The translations under genes and the position numbers were made by a program. A stretch of DNA of 64,000 bases from Melastoma dodecandrum (taxonomy: Eukaryota; Streptophyta; Magnoliopsida; Myrtales; Melastomataceae): NCBI GenBank assembly GCA_029817715.1, contig JARUPY010000538.1, positions 3,596,001 to 3,660,000 on the forward strand, written 5' to 3'. Positions 50,201 to 62,102 of the stretch are shown here, one piece after another; positions within the stretch are counted from its first letter, which is position 1; each line of letters opens with the position of its first letter. The notes below the pieces were generated by a model. That model did not search any database. It was given only the letters and a program-made list of their open reading frames with translations, and was not told the origin of the DNA.

Positions 50201-53200
50201 TGTTGTTCCTGGAGACCGAAGTAGAGGTCGCATTGGGGTTCTATTCTATGATAATACCTTCTCTGTCTATGATCTGGTAAGTAATGTGGGTGTTAAATCA
50301 ACAAGTGATGTACATTGAGATGGGGAACTTATGTATTATGAAGGCAATAGATATATTTCCCGATGGGTATTAGCTACAAGTATTTCTCCTGCTAAATTTT
50401 ATTCTCAGAGTTTGACTTCTAAAAGTTGAAAGGTCCATTGCAGTTTGGAAGTGCTGATGTGATTTGGCACAAATAAATCTTTTTTTTCCTTATCAATAAA
50501 AGAACTGTTGTTTTGATTGGGTTTTTTTGCAATGTCACTTGACTAATTGTAGGCACACTGGGAAACTTTGTCCTCCCTGTAAATCTTTTACTTTTCGTGA
50601 AGTTCATACAAAATTGTCACTTCTATTCATTGCAAAGTTGGAAAAAGTTTCTGAGACTTTTGGATCTCCTGCTTATGCAGGATTCTTCGGACCCCGTGGC
50701 GAACCCCCTTATTCAACCTCAGTTCCCTGGAACCCTTGTACTAGAACTGGATTGGTTGCCGGTTCGAATGGATAAAAATGATCCATTAGTTTTATGCCTC
50801 GTCGGAGCTGATAGCAGCTTTCGCCTCACTGAGGTTAAAATGTATGACCTTTTCTGATATTTCATGTTCTTTCATTTTCACTTTTCGTAAATTTAAATAT
50901 AAATGAAGTCCTTGTGTGGCAACCTGAATTTATTTACTTATAAAATAATTAAATATGAAGGCATTGAACTTTATGGCAGAACTGACAAGGGATCAGGCCA
51001 TGCTTTCCAGCCTAGGTCTGTTAAGGAGAAGTTCCGGCCAATGCCACTTTGCTGTCCCATTTTGTTGCCTCTACCTCATGTCCTGGTATAATGAACTTTC
51101 TCTTAGATATAGGTTTGTGTTCTTTTGGTGTTGATTTGTTATCATATATGAACAAGTTGAATGATTTAAGTATCGTGCTGATTTATGCCTGTTCTAAGCC
51201 TAGTGGATAATTTTTTTTTATATTTACCCCAGCGGATAATTAGTGAAATGGTTTTTAGAATGCTAATGGTATTTGTGAATGAAATAAATGGATTGTGTAA
51301 ATAGCACGCCCCAAGTAAATTTTTTATTGTAATATATGAAGGTAAGGCCTTTCAGATGTGGATAAAGGAAGCAGGTGTTCCATAAGGCTTATAAAAACAC
51401 AAAATGATTATCTCGCTTTGAAGTATATCATATAGATATATCCAAGCTATTGGAGCATTCAATCAAGTTGTTGTGGGGTCTGTATGCATTCTTGTAAATT
51501 AGGGTCTTATGCTTGTGTTCTTGGGAATTCATTGTTTCAGGGATTATCTACAATATTTTTGCATTTAATAATCAACTAAACATGGGGTTTCTATTCATAT
51601 TTGTTCCTTTTGGAGAAAAGGCACTGCGCGTGATATTGCAACTGGGAGTAAAACCTTCTTGGTTCAATACATCCGGTACTGCTATAGCTAAGAGGCCAAA
51701 TTTGATACCAGGAACTGCTTCATCCACCAGAGATTTGCGGAATTACATGATTGATATACCATCAATAGGTGATTCTGTGGTGCCAGAGATGCTTCTCAAA
51801 GTGTTAGAACTGTATAGAATAGAAGGTTGGCGTTCTTCCTTCTGTCTTAATATCTTGTCAGTGTCTTGTAGAGGTTGATGGTTACATCCCCTCTATTTCT
51901 AGGTTGTATTCTTGATGAGGAGAGGGTGAGGCTTTATGCTACTGTAGTAAACAAAGGCTGTGTTGCAAGATTCGCATTTGCAGCTGCGGTCTTTGGTGAA
52001 TCGTTGGAGGCTTTATTCTGGTTGCAGTTGCCTCGGGCACTTAATCATTTGATGAACAAGTTAGTCAAAAAGCCTTCTTGTAATGCTTCTGCTTCTTCAC
52101 AGACAACTGACATTGATGAGACAGCTATACTGAGTAGAATAACATCCAAAGGAAAGCCAGTAGCGGGATCAGATAAGGACCCCTTGGTGAGACTCGTGTC
52201 ATTTTTCATTTTTTCCTTAATTTTATTGTTATTATTATTATGATTATTATTATTATTATTATTTGTATTTGTATCCTACATGTAACCAATGCTTTGCTTA
52301 CTGTTCTGATTGTTTTTTTAGCATTGTATCGGTCAACTGAAATCTATGGCGTTTGAGCAAGAAGAATTGTGGTTGAATGCAAGTGAGCGTATCCTTTGGC
52401 ATGAGAAATTGGAAGGAGAGGAAGCTGTCCAGAACCGTGTGCACGAGTAAGGTTCTTTTTTCTACATCTTTGTTAGTTGTTTGTATACTATTTGGCCAAT
52501 GAAAATAAAGATTTTGCCCACTTTCTGATGAATGGAACTTCCCATATGCACAGTTATGTCAATTAGCTGTTCTGATACTTATAGCAAATGATTGAGATCA
52601 CCTGTCACTTCTTTTTTAAGCTTCAAAATCTGGAAATTGGACTTTCACATGTGCTGACATTATTGGGATTGATCCAAAAGAAGAGAAGTGATGAGCAAAA
52701 TTGAATGGATAAGTCCGGGGACAAATTTCAGGAAGTTTAGCTTGGAATCTCCATGCGTCATTATCCTCGTCATTGCATCTAAAATACTTGTATCTATCTG
52801 CTTTCCTGCATGATATTATTGGCTTTCTATTCGATGACCCTCCACGTGATTTCTCTCAGAATTTTGGTGTTGTTTCCTCTTGGTTCAACAGAATTTCCTC
52901 AGTATTCATAGGAGGGGCTTAACACTTTTATGTGATGTTAATGTTCTGAAAGTCAGGTTGGTTTCCGTTGGAAACTTGGAAGCTGCTGTTAGCTTGCTGC
53001 TTTCTACACCTCCGGAGAGTTCTTATTTTTATCCAAATGCTCTACGAGCAGTAGCTCTTTCTTCTGCTGTCTCAAAATCTCTTCATGAACTGGCAGTTAA
53101 GGTCAGTGCATGGCACCTTAGAATTACCATCTGGATCAAGGAACTAATGCCATAAATCTGCTTTATCTATAGACCCGATGAAATCAGAAATGTCAGTTGT

Positions 53201-56200
53201 GCTACAATTTATAGCGAGAATACCTTTTCACTAAAAGTAACAAGTCAGCCTTATTGTGAGTCTACTATAAAACTTATGGGCCACCTTCCTATGGCAATCG
53301 GGTACCGTTTCTGGCTTGAGAGGAATATTGGAGTTCCCAATGCGGGTTGTCATTCAGCTCTCTTTAGTAAATTTAAAATAGAGTGGATTAGTAAAACTCA
53401 GACATCCCTAGGACAAAAAACTACTTCGCAGACAAGCTAGCCAAGAAAGCGGGGAACCATGACGAAGCATCTATCACCTTTTGTTTCCCGCCAGATTTCG
53501 TGATAATGTTTTGCATAGGGAGATCCCTACTTTTGGAGACGATGGTGACCAAAATCACCAAGCTGGTCTAACCTAAACGCTCTTGGCTTTTGATTAATCC
53601 ATCTTCCCTAACTACCAAAAACTCATATATTTATCCAAATCAACCACCTTGTTCGAATTTTCCATCTCACATCATTTTCTAAAAAACCATCTTGTATGGC
53701 CCAAGGTATTTGAAACTTTCTCTTAATATGTGGTCTTTTGATTCCCTATCTTAATCACATATTTGTTGGTCTTCTGGACGCTAAAATTAAACTTTTTATA
53801 CCCTTTCCTTCATCCTATGCAATTTTGAACTTTTCAACCTTAGAGTTTCTCGCCAGGAAGGGATCTAGTTTCACATACAAGACTTCTTGTGTTCATCTGT
53901 GGCAACAATATTATTCTTGTACAATGGAGATTGTAGGGGTATCTGCTAAATATGCATAGTGAGTTATTCCATGATGATGCGAAGAAAAGGGGAGCAAGAG
54001 CGGCTGAGAGGCAAGCAGTTGCTGAGGAAGGGAGATGCACAGTGGCGGGAAGAAGGATGGCGGGAGAAGGAGCCGCTAGCCGTTGTCGTTAAACTTTTAA
54101 ATAAGTTGGAATGGGTCGGGTCGGGTTATTACGGGTCTGTTAGCGGGTTGGCCTGGCCCAACGTCAGGATAAGAAAGGGAGGTCGGAGAGTCGGAGTTAG
54201 TTAGCTTTCCGATTACGATAAGAATAGAGGAGGCGGGAATGGAACATGAACGGAGATGGCTGGTGTGGTTGAACGGAGTCTAGCTTGAGCTATCGGGTGC
54301 GACTGTTGGAGACGATTGGTTGTGTGTTTGGTTGGATTGAAGGAGAAGTGCGGTGTTGCGTTTTGTGCTGCTGTTTGTATGCGTACGTGACAGTTGCAGG
54401 TAGTGTTGATCCCAGTTAGCACGGATCAAGGGTATCAGAGCACCGATCTTGTGTTAGAAGATGGAAACGAGGTATGGCGAATTGAAGAAGGACCAGGAAG
54501 CTATAAATCAGGTAGTAAGTGAGATGAGGCAACAGCTGGAGATGATTACGACGTAGATGAAAGAGATGCAGGCGCAGACGACGTCTCAACTGAAGGAAAT
54601 GCAAAACCAGCTTTCGGGGCCGGACAAACAGAGAGATGTGGAGTCCTAATTCTTGGAAAGGGGCACGCCGGAGCGACCATTTGCTAGGGAGGTAGAAATG
54701 AACAGCAGGGGACCTGTCTCTTTTGCCATGCCCAAGATTGAGTTTCCGGATTTCGATGGCACTCATTTGGAGGACTGGCTGTATAAGTGTCAGCGCTACT
54801 TTGAATTTGAAAATGTCCCAGAAGAAAAGAAGTTAAAACTGGCTTCCTTGTACACGTACGGTGGAGCATTGCAATGGCATTACACGTATATCAGGAATAG
54901 GAGCCCGGAGTTGCCTCTGAGCTAAGAGGAGTACCATTTCACCACTGAACTGTAATTCTTTGGAAACAGTGGGAGGTGACTCAGACTGGGAGGGAGTGCT
55001 GACTGCCTTTGCTGATATTTTTCAAGAACCTAGAGGATTGCCACCTTTTCGAGGTCATGATCATTTCATTCCACTGAAGGAGGGAGTTCAAGGAGTTAAT
55101 GTGAGGCCATATAGACATTCTGCAGCCCAGAAAGATGTTATTGAAAGGATGTTGAAAGAGCTATTAGATGCTGGGGTCATTCAATCGAGTCGAAGTGCAT
55201 TCTCATCACCTGTAGTTTTAGTGAAGAAAAAAGATGGAATTTGGAGGATGTGTTGATTATAAAGAGTTGAATAACCACACTGTGAAGGATAAGTATCCCA
55301 TTCCAGTCATAGAGGAGCTATTGGATGAATTGTTTGGAGCTACTATCTTCTCTAAGGTTGATCTAAGGGCAGGTTACAACCAGATTTGGATGACCCCAGA
55401 GGATGTACACAAAGCCGCCTTTAGGACTCGTGATGGACATTATGAGTTCTTAGTGATACCATTTGGGCTTACCAATGCTCCCTCCACATTCCAAGGGCTT
55501 ATGAATGCTATATTTCGACCTTATCTCAGGAAATTCATCCTGGTCTTCTTTGATGACATTCTGGTTTATAGTAAAACTAAAGTGGAGCATGTACAACATC
55601 TGCATTCTGCTTTGTCTATGTTGAGGAGACATACCTTGTTTGCCAAGAAGTCAAAGTGTGCATTCGGGAGTTCCAGGGTGGAGAACTTAGGCCATTTCCA
55701 TTGATGCTAAGGTTCAGGCTGTTCAGAATTGACCAACACCTATTTCAGTTAAATAGCTAAGGGGTTTCTTGGGTTTGAGTGGTTATTATAGGCGATTTGT
55801 GAAAGGGTATGGTGTTATTAGTAGGCCATTGGCTAAATTGTTGAGGAAGGATGCTTTTAAGTGGACTGATAAGGCTCAAGGCTCTTTTGAGCAACTCAAG
55901 CAGTTGCTAAGCACTGCTCCAGTGCTGGCCTTACCTGATTTTGCTGAAGTCTTTGTACTAGAGACAAATGCGTGTGATGTGGGCATCGGAGCTGTTCTAA
56001 TGCAGAAGGAGCAACCAATAGCTTATATTAGCAAGCATTTGGCTCAAAGACACTACAGTTTGTCTGTTTATGAGAAGGAGTTATACTCAATTATATATGC
56101 GGTGGGAAAATGGCATCGTTATCTGACTATGAGGCACGTCATCATTAGAACTGATCATAAAAGCCTGAAATTCTTGTTAGAACAGAGATTACACACCGAG

Positions 56201-59200
56201 AGTCAATTCAAATGGTTAACTAAGCCCATGGGGTATGATTATGAGATCATATACAAGAGGGGTAAGGAGAATGCGGCTGCAGATGCACTTTCAAGAGTAC
56301 AGGGGCCTGAATTGTTTGCTGTCATGATTCAAGAGTACTCCCCCACGTTATTGGATGAGATTAAGGCCAGTTGGAGTGTTGAGACCAGGCTAGCTACAAT
56401 GATGGAGGCTTTACAGAAAGGAACCTTGGTTAACTCTAAATATCAGTTGCAGCAGGGCTTGCTTAAGAAGGGATCCAAGATTGTAGTTGGGAATAAGGAG
56501 AAGATAATACGCCTTTTCCACAGTAGCCATTTAGGAGGACATTCAGGAGTGCTTGCTACTTACAAACGGATCACAAGTCTCTTCTTTTGGAAGGGCATTG
56601 AAAGGGATGTAAGACGATTCATTTGTTATTGTGAAGTTTGTCTGAGACGTAAGTATGACAATGTGGCTTTCCCAGGACTACTGCAGCCCCTACTTATTCC
56701 TAATGGTTTTTGGCAGGATATTTCTATGGACTTTATCGATGGCCTCCTTAAATCTCAAGGTAAGGACAATATCTTGGTCGTTGTTAACAGACTGAGCAAG
56801 TATGGACATTTTATGGTATTGCATCATCCTTATTCTGCTAAAGGGGCGGCTCAGGTATTCATGGACAATGTTTTTAAATTACATGGCCTTCCAACTACTA
56901 TTGTGAGTGATAGAGACTCCATTTTCTTAAGCAAGTTTTGGCAAGAGTTGTTTCGCCTGCAGGGAGTTGAACTTCATATGTCCACAGCTTATCACCCCCA
57001 AAGTGATGGCCAGACTGAGGTGGTTAATCGTTGCTTGGAGACTTATTTACGGTGCATGGTTGGAGACTGTCCTAAGGAGTGGCTTAGATGGTTGTCTTTG
57101 GCTGAATGGTGGTACAACAGTACCTACCAGATGAGTCCTTTTGAGGCTCGTTATGGATATTCCCCACCGATTCATGTCCCATATATCCATCATGATCAGG
57201 TTGTTCCATCTGTGGATAGGGATTTGAGGGAAAAGGAAGCTATGACTCAGATTCTCAGGTTCCATTTAGACAGAGCCCAGCATAGAATGAAACAATTAGC
57301 TGACAAGCACAGGTCGGACAGGGAGTTTGCTATAGGTGCTTGGGTGTTTGTAAAACTCAGACCTTACAAACAGCACACGGTGGTGCGAAGGAATTACCAT
57401 AAGCTCTCTCCTTTGTTTTATGGACCTTACAAGATTGTTGAGTGTGTGGGCAAGGTTGCATACAGGTTGGAGCTGCCTGCTGGGTCAGCCATTCACCCTA
57501 CCTTCCATGTCTCCAAATTGAGTGTTCCTGATGTAACTCGAGTCTCTCCAGACTTACCTACTTTCTATGAGACTCGTGACAGAAGGCCTGTTGATATTTT
57601 AGCTCGAAGGATGGCAAAGAGAGGAAACAGAGCGGCTACCAGGGTTTTGGTGCAGAGGCTTGGTGAATTGGAGGAGGACGCTACTTGGGAATACCTTTTT
57701 GACTTGGAGAAGTGGTTTCCAGATTGTACACTTGAGGACAAGTGTCTCTTAAGGGGGGGCGTTTGATGCAAAGAAAAGGGGAGCAGGAGTGGCTGAGAGG
57801 AAAGCAGCTGCTAAGGAAGGGAGATGGACAGTGGCGGGAAGAAGGATGGCGGGAGAAGGAGCTGCTAGCCGTTGCCGTTAAACTTTTAAATAAGTTGGAA
57901 TGAGTCGGGTCGGGTTATTACGGGTCTGTTAGCGGGTTGGCCCGGCCCAACGTCAGTATAAGAAAGGGAGGTCGGAGAGTCGGAGTTAGTTAGCTTTCCG
58001 ATTACGATAAGAATAGAGGGGGCGGGAATGGAACAGGAACGGAGATGGCTGGTGTGGTTGAACGGAGTCTAGCTTGGGCTGTCGGGTGCGACTGTTGGAG
58101 ACGATTGGTTGTGTGTTTGGTTGGATTGAAGGAGAAGTGCGGTGTTGCGTTTTGTGCTGCTGTTTGTATGCGTGCTTGAAAGTTGCAGGTAGTGTTGATC
58201 CCAGTTAGCATGGATCACATGACCAAAACAAACAGACGCTGGCTTAAGATGTTCTCTTTTGTAAATCACGGGAATAGAGAACTCTTTAATTAAACCCGAC
58301 AATGCCCCCACCGCATCATAGAACACAACCATTTCTGTAGGACCTACTTTGATGCCTTCCTATTCTAGAACCATCCACAAGATTTCTCTTGGACTTCTTT
58401 CAACTATCCTTTCCCATAGTTCTATTGTATATCAATTTAATCCTTGTGAAATTCAAATAATTCTTTAATAATATAGTACCATTTCTGATAAAAAAAAAAA
58501 CAGTTTTTCTTATGGTATATGTATTCTGCAGGTTGTTGCGGCTAACATGGTCAGGACTGACAGATCACTGTCAGGAACACATCTTATGTGTGCTGTTTTC
58601 CCAGACGACCATATTTCCTAAAATGACAACTTTTTGCTTGTGAATCTACTATAGCAATGTGCTTGCTTTATGTCATACTTGTAACATTCCATCTCACAGA
58701 TCGGCTAAAAGAGCAATCACCTATTCCTCCTTTTTCTCCAGAATCTAAAATATAGGCCATGTGGATTTAACTCCTGCAACTACTACCTTGCATTCATGTA
58801 CTTAGTTTAATTATCATCATGTTTTTTGATCTGTCTGGACAGTATCGACTGTTAGCCACTACTCTTATCTTCCATTATCAGCGGCATTGCCATTACAGTT
58901 GTTACTGATTGTTTCTTATTTGGCTTGTTAATTTTTTATCAGATCCCTCAGGAGTAGGTAAATTTGGCTATCAATCATTGAGATTGATTTTAAATATATA
59001 TTTTCAAAGAGCCTCGGTTTTCATTGTAGATGTTAAATTGTTATAATTTGTAAAATATAATTATTACAAAATCTGTTCTTTTTTAGTTGACAAATAATTT
59101 GGTGATGTGTTAGAAGTTCTTGACCATGATGTCTCGTGTTGACCTTCCATAATAACCCATCGTCCTTTAATGCAGCTACAAGATGCAGGTTGTTGGACCG

Positions 59201-60053
59201 ATGCAGCAACTTTAGCTGCCACACATCTCAGGGGCTCAGATTATGCGAGGTCGTAAAAATCTCTGTACTCTAACTTGTCGCTTGCTTTCGTTTCTTTTCC
59301 ATTTTTAAAAATAAAAGCAGAATCTTTCCGTGTGCCGATGTTTGTGATTGGGTAAGCATAAAATTGCTTCCGTGGTTTGTTAGTTACCTAGGTAGTGCTG
59401 AACGCCATTATGTTAGTGTTCATCAATCGAGTGACTGCTGGTGTATCATATGGACCCGGAGATGTATGGTTGGTCTTTACTCCTTGGAATCTTGTCTATG
59501 AAGCATGAGAAAATCCTTATTCTACTAATTAATGCTAATCTCGTGCCTCACACTGACAGATGATATACATAGATGCTTTTGTTCCCTTTCATTTTGCCTT
59601 GTGGAATGTCAATTGATTCCAATTGACAATTATTTCTGCAGAGTGTTGCAAAGGTGGGCCGGTCACATTCTTCGTGCTGAACATAACATCTGGAGGTATT
59701 CACATGTTCACGTTCTGTTCGACTTATTCCTTGCATCAGACTATGACGCTCTCATCTTGCTTGATTTCAGGGCCTTGATATTATACGTAGCAGCTGGTGC
59801 ACTGCCTGAGGCCCTGGCTGCAATTCGCGATGCCCATCAGCCAGATACTGCAGCTATGTTCATTCTTGCTTGTCGTGAGATTCATGCGACGTTCCTATCA
59901 AATTCCGGCGATCCTTACCTAGAAGAAAACCCATTTAAATTGCCCGGTTTGGACCTGGACAGTCAGGAGGTTATTGCGGTCTGGGAATGCTACGGACAGT
60001 ACCAAAGGAAGCTGGTCCATCTCTGCATGGACTCGCGGCCTTCGTTAGACTAA
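44245..60053 (+). CDS. WDR11: WDR11 homologue (WD40 protein), host of three transposons, possibly defective
   Basis: Twenty exons: 44245-45197, 45556-46026, 46785-46872, 47019-47200, 47550-47686, 48282-48348, 48926-49076, 49166-49280, 49917-49992, 50094-50276, 50681-50841, 50980-51085, 51621-51825, 51903-52186, 52322-52446, 52957-53101, 58532-58594, 59176-59249, 59642-59695 and 59771-60053. The total is about 1,307 residues, near the Arabidopsis At3g33530 protein. It has WD40-type repeats ([44 protein letters not shown]) and a helical C-terminal half ending [14 protein letters not shown]. Animal WDR11 acts in TGN/endosome tethering. Two oddities: exon 2 shifts frame after LLTAEG (about 45834-45838), apparently one lost base, and exon 17 lacks about ten conserved residues and must use a weak GTTTTC donor. 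Elsewhere frames and splice sites are clean. Confidence 0.85.
46540..46720 (-). mobile_element. tRNA-derived SINE in WDR11 intron 2
   Basis: Read on the minus strand it begins near 46720 with a box-A-like TGGTCCAAGTGG and about 30-40 bases later a box-B GGGTTCGAAGCC, then a body of about 100 bases and a terminal A run (T run 46535-46543 on the plus strand). The flanks TGGAGAGTTGTTTTT (46525-46539) and TGGAGTGTTGTTTTT (46721-46735) form a 15 bp duplication with one mismatch. Confidence 0.83.
50013..50033. repeat. CT dinucleotide microsatellite in WDR11 intron 9
   Basis: About ten CT units. Confidence 0.9.
52225..52263. repeat. TTA trinucleotide microsatellite in WDR11 intron 14
   Basis: A run of TTA/ATT units with one TGA interruption. 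Confidence 0.85.
53400..53635 (+). mobile_element. 5'-truncated LINE tail in WDR11 intron 16
   Basis: [19 protein letters not shown] (about 53420-53480) followed by PPDF and, in a shifted frame, LHREIP resembles the C-terminal RNase H tail of the LINE in CLC-g (DKLAKEA, PPDHIMNLLHRDIP). The following ATTAATCCATCTTCC then CTACCAAAAA resembles that element's 3' UTR. The left boundary is uncertain and may reach back to about 53170. Confidence 0.65.
53970..53974. repeat. Left 5 bp target-site duplication of the gypsy element
   Basis: CATGA, repeated at 58218-58222. Confidence 0.85.
53975..54428 (+). repeat. 5' LTR of the gypsy element
   Basis: 454 bp, TG...CA ends. By eye about 20 substitutions separate it from the 3' LTR. 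Confidence 0.9.
54429..54925 (+). pseudogene. Gypsy gag remnant
   Basis: After the primer-binding site comes a glutamine/methionine-rich coiled segment (about 54460-54650) and a gag core reading [20 protein letters not shown], then [16 protein letters not shown] and GGALQWH. Stops interrupt it, for example near 54648 and at 54923-54925. The rest of gag and the protease are missing. Confidence 0.8.
54960..57766 (+). pseudogene. Gypsy pol remnant: reverse transcriptase, RNase H, integrase, chromodomain-like end
   Basis: Three frames follow one another: 54960-55256, 55234-55704 and 55769-57766. The first to second frame change is one lost base after GIWRMC. Reverse transcriptase keeps [11 protein letters not shown] and the catalytic FFDDILVYS (about 55548-55572). 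RNase H reads [14 protein letters not shown], with Asn where Asp is expected, so that active site is damaged. Integrase keeps a zinc-binding HHCC region (HLGGHSG, then CEVCLRR), the core aspartates in MDFIDGL and VSDRDS, and the glutamate in GQTEVVNR. The last part ([20 protein letters not shown], then [12 protein letters not shown]) resembles a chromodomain of plant chromoviruses. The long 665-codon frame reaches into the 3' LTR by three bases. Confidence 0.88.
57764..58217 (+). repeat. 3' LTR of the gypsy element
   Basis: 454 bp partner of 53975-54428, followed by the CATGA duplication at 58218-58222. Confidence 0.9.
58218..58222. repeat. Right 5 bp target-site duplication of the gypsy element
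   Basis: CATGA, the direct copy of 53970-53974. Confidence 0.85.
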
Positions 60054-60738
60054 ATGAAGCTAAGTGGGTTATTCTGAGAGGGGGCATATTCACATGAGGC
60101 TCGAAATAGAAAGGATGAGGTGGGGTGATTGGAGGTTTCCTGGAATCATCCGTCAAATCAGTCTTGTCATTTTACAGGATGACCAGGTTAGTGTTGTTTG
60201 TCGCATATTTTGACCGTGAAGGACTTTCGATGCAACTGCCCCATGAGATCAAGCCATATCATGTTAAATAGGATGGATGGAATGAGAGGTAGATTATAGG
60301 CTTTTCCCTTTATATAACATTGACTGCAAAATAATTTATCGTGATGAGGAGACACCCATGTTTTCTGTGGGTTATGCCTAATCCCGGTTATGTGAAGAAA
60401 GTGAACTGTGTAATTTATGGAAGATGCATATCACTTGAATGAAGCCAAAGCCTGGTTGTTGGGTTACATAAATTAACAGCAGTCCGGTTTGATTACCAGG
60501 TCAGTCATCTTTCCATGACCATTTGGACATTGCCTGTGCATAAGAGGATAGGGATCCAAACTTGTCCGACATGCAATTCAACCCGAGGAGCAAGTGAATG
60601 GGACAAATGAATCATGCGACGCCGTGGTAGAATCTCTACATGACAGTTCTGATCTTCGTCCATCTGTGTCTGTTCAACCATAATCGGGGAGGGCCAGTCC
60701 CTTCACCCTCATGAGATGGAAAAATGACAAAACTTCAA

Positions 60739-62102
60739 TCAACTGAAGAATCTGCTATGGCACCTAGTGAATCCAAGCTCTTTGTATTCTGACTTGGTGA
60801 CACACATTGCTTCGAAGTCATGCCTAGAAGCCTACTGTGAAACTCCTCGCCATACACTAGAAATGGGACCGGAGAAGAGGAGGCGCCACGAAATAATGAT
60901 AAGAATAACGTCTAAGAAAATGTAAGTCGCGGTCAGAGAACTTACTCCTGTTGAGCAATGATCTTTACTCTGTAACGATCAGGCACTAGAGGGCGGAGTT
61001 CCATTTCTCTGACACACATGAGGCACTAAATAGTTAGGAGCCGAGTGCGGTTTCACATTAGTTTGCGGAGAAACGGGATCACATGACGGGTTTGGTTTCA
61101 AAATAAGTTAGTCACGAAGATATTCCGTGAAATATGGTAAATAATTTTAAAATTTCTTAAACAATCTCTTAAAATCGGAGTCGATGAATTCGATTTTCTA
61201 TCTTCTCTTTGAAATCGGAGTTGACAACTTCAATTTCCTTTCCTTAAGGAGTGAAATCGAAGTTTGAAATTTCGATCTCAGAGAATTATTTGACGAATTT
61301 TTAAACTACCTATCTTCTTTCGTGAAATGTCTTCGTAAGTAACTTTAAATCTCACATAACAAGGATATACAACTTACAGTCTCTCCTTAAAGCAAGGAAA
61401 TAGTGTGCTTCCGCCAATACCAACTCCAAAACAAGAAGTGAACTTAATAATTAAGACTGCCTACCAATTCAGAGAAGTTGCAGAAAATCAGTAAACGAAG
61501 ATGATCTTGCAGATGCATAGTTACTTCTCATAGAGTAGAGGATGAAGATCGGGATGGCAGATATTGATGGATCGCACTATGCACTCTGCTATACCTGCTT
61601 GATTCATTCCTGCAACATAAATTTGCGCCTTCCCTTCAACACAGTGGGGACTGAAGAGGTCTACCAGTAAGCACCGGTCAACTATACAGTAGAGATCATC
61701 CTATGAAACACACGGGAGTTGACAAAGTCGCCAGACAGTTACTGACCCATATCAGCAGGTTGGAAGATCATTTCTGGAACTAGGAATCGCTCGTTTGTCA
61801 AATTAAAACTCCTGCAAAACGAGCACGATACCTCCATAATGCCAGAGGAGAAATTACCAGGTGGCCGTAACTAGTTGCCACAGAAGTAGTACATATTTCA
61901 CGAGGTCGATTCTCTTTCTATCCTCTGGAGAGTCGGAATCATCGACCTCGCACTTTGCGTCTGTTGAAAAGTAAAGGTTGAGCCATTGGTTATCTTGACA
62001 CAACGCTCGGCGTCGGCTGGATCTTTAACGAATCCCTCGGTGCACGTGACCCCATCAGGAAGCACATACGTACATCGCAAGGGATTCGCCCTTCCAGGTT
62101 CC
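60739..62102 (-). pseudogene. Actin-related protein 6 (ARP6) pseudogene, C-terminal half only
   Basis: Recognisable exons in transcript order: 62102 to about 61945 (NPLRCTYVLPDGVT, GFVKDPADAERC), 61811-61747 (NLTNERFLVPEMIFQPADMG), 61609-61525 (GMNQAGIAECIVRSIN then HPLLYE), 61008-60946 (EMELRPLVPDRYRVKI) and 60856-60739 (VWRGVSQ, stop, ASRHDFEAMCVTKSEY). ARP6 is a subunit of the SWR1 complex that deposits histone H2A.Z. The N-terminal actin fold is missing and the SIILTGG-type segment was not found. The last exon has a stop at 60832-60834 and the third runs into TAA at 61521-61523 if not spliced. Several exons remain spliceable, so decay is recent. It lies next to WDR11, as ARP6 does in Arabidopsis (At3g33520/At3g33530, from memory). 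Confidence 0.8.
61105..61345. mobile_element. Small non-autonomous TIR element (MITE-like), MULE-style
   Basis: The ends are imperfect inverted copies of about 50 bp: AAGTTAGTCACGAAGATATT at 61105 and, on the other strand from 61345, AAGTTACTTACGAAGACATT. The inside holds three palindromic units of the form AAATCG(G/A)AGT...ACTTC(G/A)ATTT. No coding sequence and no clear target duplication were found. It sits in the intron between the third and fourth recognised ARP6 exons. Confidence 0.65.

Larger units (their letters stand above)
53975..58217 (+). mobile_element. Ty3/gypsy chromovirus-like LTR retrotransposon, internally deleted
   Basis: 4,243 bp with two 454 bp LTRs (TGATGC...GGATCA) and CATGA duplications on both sides. 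A primer-binding site GGTATCAGAGC, matching initiator Met-tRNA, begins at 54431, two bases after the left LTR. A purine-rich AAGGGGGGGCG precedes the right LTR. Gag is cut short and joins directly to the start of reverse transcriptase, so protease is absent. The same orientation as WDR11 means its LTR signals could affect host transcription. Confidence 0.93.
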
